From Halobacteriovorax sp. (GTDB taxonomy: Bacteria > Bdellovibrionota > Bacteriovoracia > Bacteriovoracales > Bacteriovoracaceae), in the NCBI GenBank assembly GCA_002686115.1, contig NZAF01000174.1, positions 1-6,853 on the forward strand: a stretch of DNA of 6,853 bases, read 5' to 3'. This document shows, piece after piece, positions 5,409-6,853 of the stretch. The position numbers and the translations under genes were made by a program. The notes under the pieces were generated by a model. It worked only from the letters and a program-made list of their open reading frames with translations, made no database searches and was not told where the DNA came from. Position 1 is the stretch's first letter. Each line of letters opens with the position of its first letter.

Positions 5409-6853
5409 CTGTTATTTTGAAAGAGCCATTACTGTTAGAAATGTTTAAAATTTCAAAATCATCTTCTTGCGAGTTTATGGCCTTTTGAACCAAGTCTGGA
5501 AGATTTATATTTTGTTTTTTAATGATATTAAGTGTCTCATCAGACAAGAAATCTGTAACTGAATAAAGAGCATTAATAGGTAGCGTGACTTTTGTTTCCT
5601 TATCATTCATTTTTTTGATATGTATACATACTTTTCTTGAATCAAAGTGAAGATTATATTTATAATGAGGGGTTTTATTATTAGAATCTAATATCTTAAA
5701 GTCACTCTTATAGGACTCAATGACAGGTATAATGAGACTTTGACTACTAATGTTTACATCAAGTTGATCTAAAGACTTATATAGACCAAGAAGAGAACGT
5801 GTGAATTTAAAATTTGTTATCCCCCCTGCGGAGCGTAGTATCCACTTCAAGTCTCCAAGAAGAACTGACAGTTTATTGCTTGGATTCCAAGATTTTACAG
5901 TTAAGTGACTCGTTAAAAATGGAGCAAGCAAAATTTCCGTAACGACAGGTAGATAGTCTTTTATAAGTTCTAGTGATTTCTTGTCATATCCTAATAGAGA
6001 ATAGTGATAAATATAATCAATGTTTTCTACAGTTTGTAATTTGTGAATGAAGTAGCAAAGAGCTATCCTGAAATTTAGTGGTAATTTATAAATTTTTCCA
6101 AAGTCGATGAGAAATATTTTATTATTACTAACGATAAGATTTGCTGGATTACTGTCTTCTTGAATAACACCATTTTGAAGTGCATTGCGGATAAAGACAT
6201 CTTTAAGTGCAGTTGAAAACTCATCTTTTAATTCTTGGTTGATGGTTGAATAGTTGATACTTGTATGAGTCGCCTCTATCCATTCGTAACAAATGATTTT
6301 CTTTGTGGTATAGCTTTTAAATAATTTAGGAACCTTTAAAATTTCATTATCGTTTAAAAACTTTTTAAATTGGAGATAATTTCTTTCTTCATCAATCAGA
6401 TTACATTCGAAAATCATGTCTTGAATGAATGATGATGTGAAATTTTCAAGGTTTTCGAATTTCTCAGATTTAAAGATTGAATTTACAGACTTCGTGAGAA
6501 AAGAAGATGTGTTAAAATCAGCCTTGATCTTTTCTTCAATATTTTCTCTTAGAACTTTTATTGCAATATATTCATTATGATTTTTAAGTTTTGCCTTGAA
6601 GACGTATGCAATGGAGCCTACAAAATATTCTTTAGAAATACTTTTGAGATCATTTTTGAGTTGAGTATTTTGTTCAATGATGTTTAAGCAGTACTTGAGT
6701 GTTGCGCTTTTAGACTCAATCATTAAGTTTTCTTCAGAATCCATCATTTGAATGATTTTTTGCGAAGATGCACCTCTAGATTTTAAGATCTTTTGTGTGA
6801 ATCTCTTCTCATTCTGATTACGATATATAGAATCCAGACTAAAAAACTCAAGC
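5398..6853 (-). CDS. Divergent AarF/UbiB/ABC1-family kinase-like protein with extra C-terminal domain (5'-partial)
   Basis: Residues are numbered from the ATG at 6747, but this is probably not the start. The frame stays open for 35 more codons to the right edge, there is no Shine-Dalgarno before 6747, and KIIQ just upstream aligns with the KxGQ motif of UbiB-family proteins (preceded by a G at the family spacing). Other family features are GSIAYVFKAKL (44-54) as the nucleotide-binding loop, K64 in IAIKV, E114/E120/N123/F127 at exact family spacing, E155 in YEWIE, catalytic-loop D198 and N203, and DFG at 215-217. The loop QEDSNPAN replaces the usual HADPHPGN, and KxGQ has lost its Gly, so activity may be altered. 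Residues about 370-449 resemble the short C-terminal domain of YvlB/LiaX-like proteins (a strand, an IPL-like segment, helices, then a final strand pair); that is a pattern guess. Known family members act in ubiquinone or lipid homeostasis. No membrane segment is evident here, and the substrate is unknown. It is convergent with the che operon. Confidence 0.8.
   Translation of the reverse strand, partial: LEFFSLDSIYRNQNEKRFTQKILKSRGASSQKIIQMMDSEENLMIESKSATLKYCLNIIEQNTQLKNDLKSISKEYFVGSIAYVFKAKLKNHNEYIAIKVLRENIEEKIKADFNTSSFLTKSVNSIFKSEKFENLENFTSSFIQDMIFECNLIDEERNYLQFKKFLNDNEILKVPKLFKSYTTKKIICYEWIEATHTSINYSTINQELKDEFSTALKDVFIRNALQNGVIQEDSNPANLIVSNNKIFLIDFGKIYKLPLNFRIALCYFIHKLQTVENIDYIYHYSLLGYDKKSLELIKDYLPVVTEILLAPFLTSHLTVKSWNPSNKLSVLLGDLKWILRSAGGITNFKFTRSLLGLYKSLDQLDVNISSQSLIIPVIESYKSDFKILDSNNKTPHYKYNLHFDSRKVCIHIKKMNDKETKVTLPINALYSVTDFLSDETLNIIKKQNINLPDLVQKAINSQEDDFEILNISNSNGSFKITVIS

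Noticed and set aside
5403..5417. Inverted repeat AAATAAC-T-GTTATTT at the end of cheR
   Set aside because: The arms are nearly all A/T and the loop is one base, so it cannot form a stable terminator hairpin; it could be chance in AT-rich DNA.
5398..6853. Ordinary Ser/Thr (Hanks-type) kinase
   Set aside because: The spacing E114-x5-E-x2-N-x3-F and the KxGQ-like motif fit AarF/UbiB, and the HRD catalytic loop of Hanks kinases is absent.

Overview
The window is a compact chemotaxis-type operon read left to right, followed by one gene on the opposite strand that meets it tail to tail. The DNA is AT-rich (roughly two thirds A+T by eye), and the gaps between genes are at most 13 bases or are overlaps. 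Low GC, a soluble MCP whose PAS repeats are of a type I associate with deltaproteobacteria-like bacteria, and the free-living-style che cluster suggest a Gram-negative bacterium, perhaps Bdellovibrionota (Bacteriovorax-like). That placement is inference from style, not from a marker gene.

Layout: 1-132 is the end of a CheW-like coupling protein. 146-2047 is a cytoplasmic methyl-accepting chemotaxis protein with three PAS domains in an exact 120-residue tandem repeat. 2047-3117 is CheB (receiver plus methylesterase). 3117-4277 is an unusual stand-alone phosphotransfer protein: helical repeats at the N-terminus, an acidic linker carrying an 18-residue motif twice, and a C-terminal CheA-P1-like Hpt domain. 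4280-4639 is a single-domain CheY. 4629-5408 is CheR, starting at TTG inside cheY. On the minus strand, 5398 to the right edge is a divergent AarF/UbiB/ABC1-type kinase-like protein. Its reading frame is open past the window end, so it is 5'-partial.

How they work together: the soluble receptor, through CheW, should control a CheA kinase that is not in the window and probably lies upstream. CheR and CheB would set receptor methylation, and CheY would carry the output. The Hpt protein lies between cheB and cheY and has a complete HxxKG phosphorylation site. It looks like an extra phosphate relay or sink, or the detached P1 part of a split CheA, and is the most novel element here. The genes are tightly coupled for translation: two TAATG overlaps, one 2-base gap and one 11-base overlap. 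The convergent kinase-like gene has no evident functional link to chemotaxis. There is no RNA gene, CRISPR array, insertion sequence or convincing terminator, and no gene-free stretch above 300 bases.
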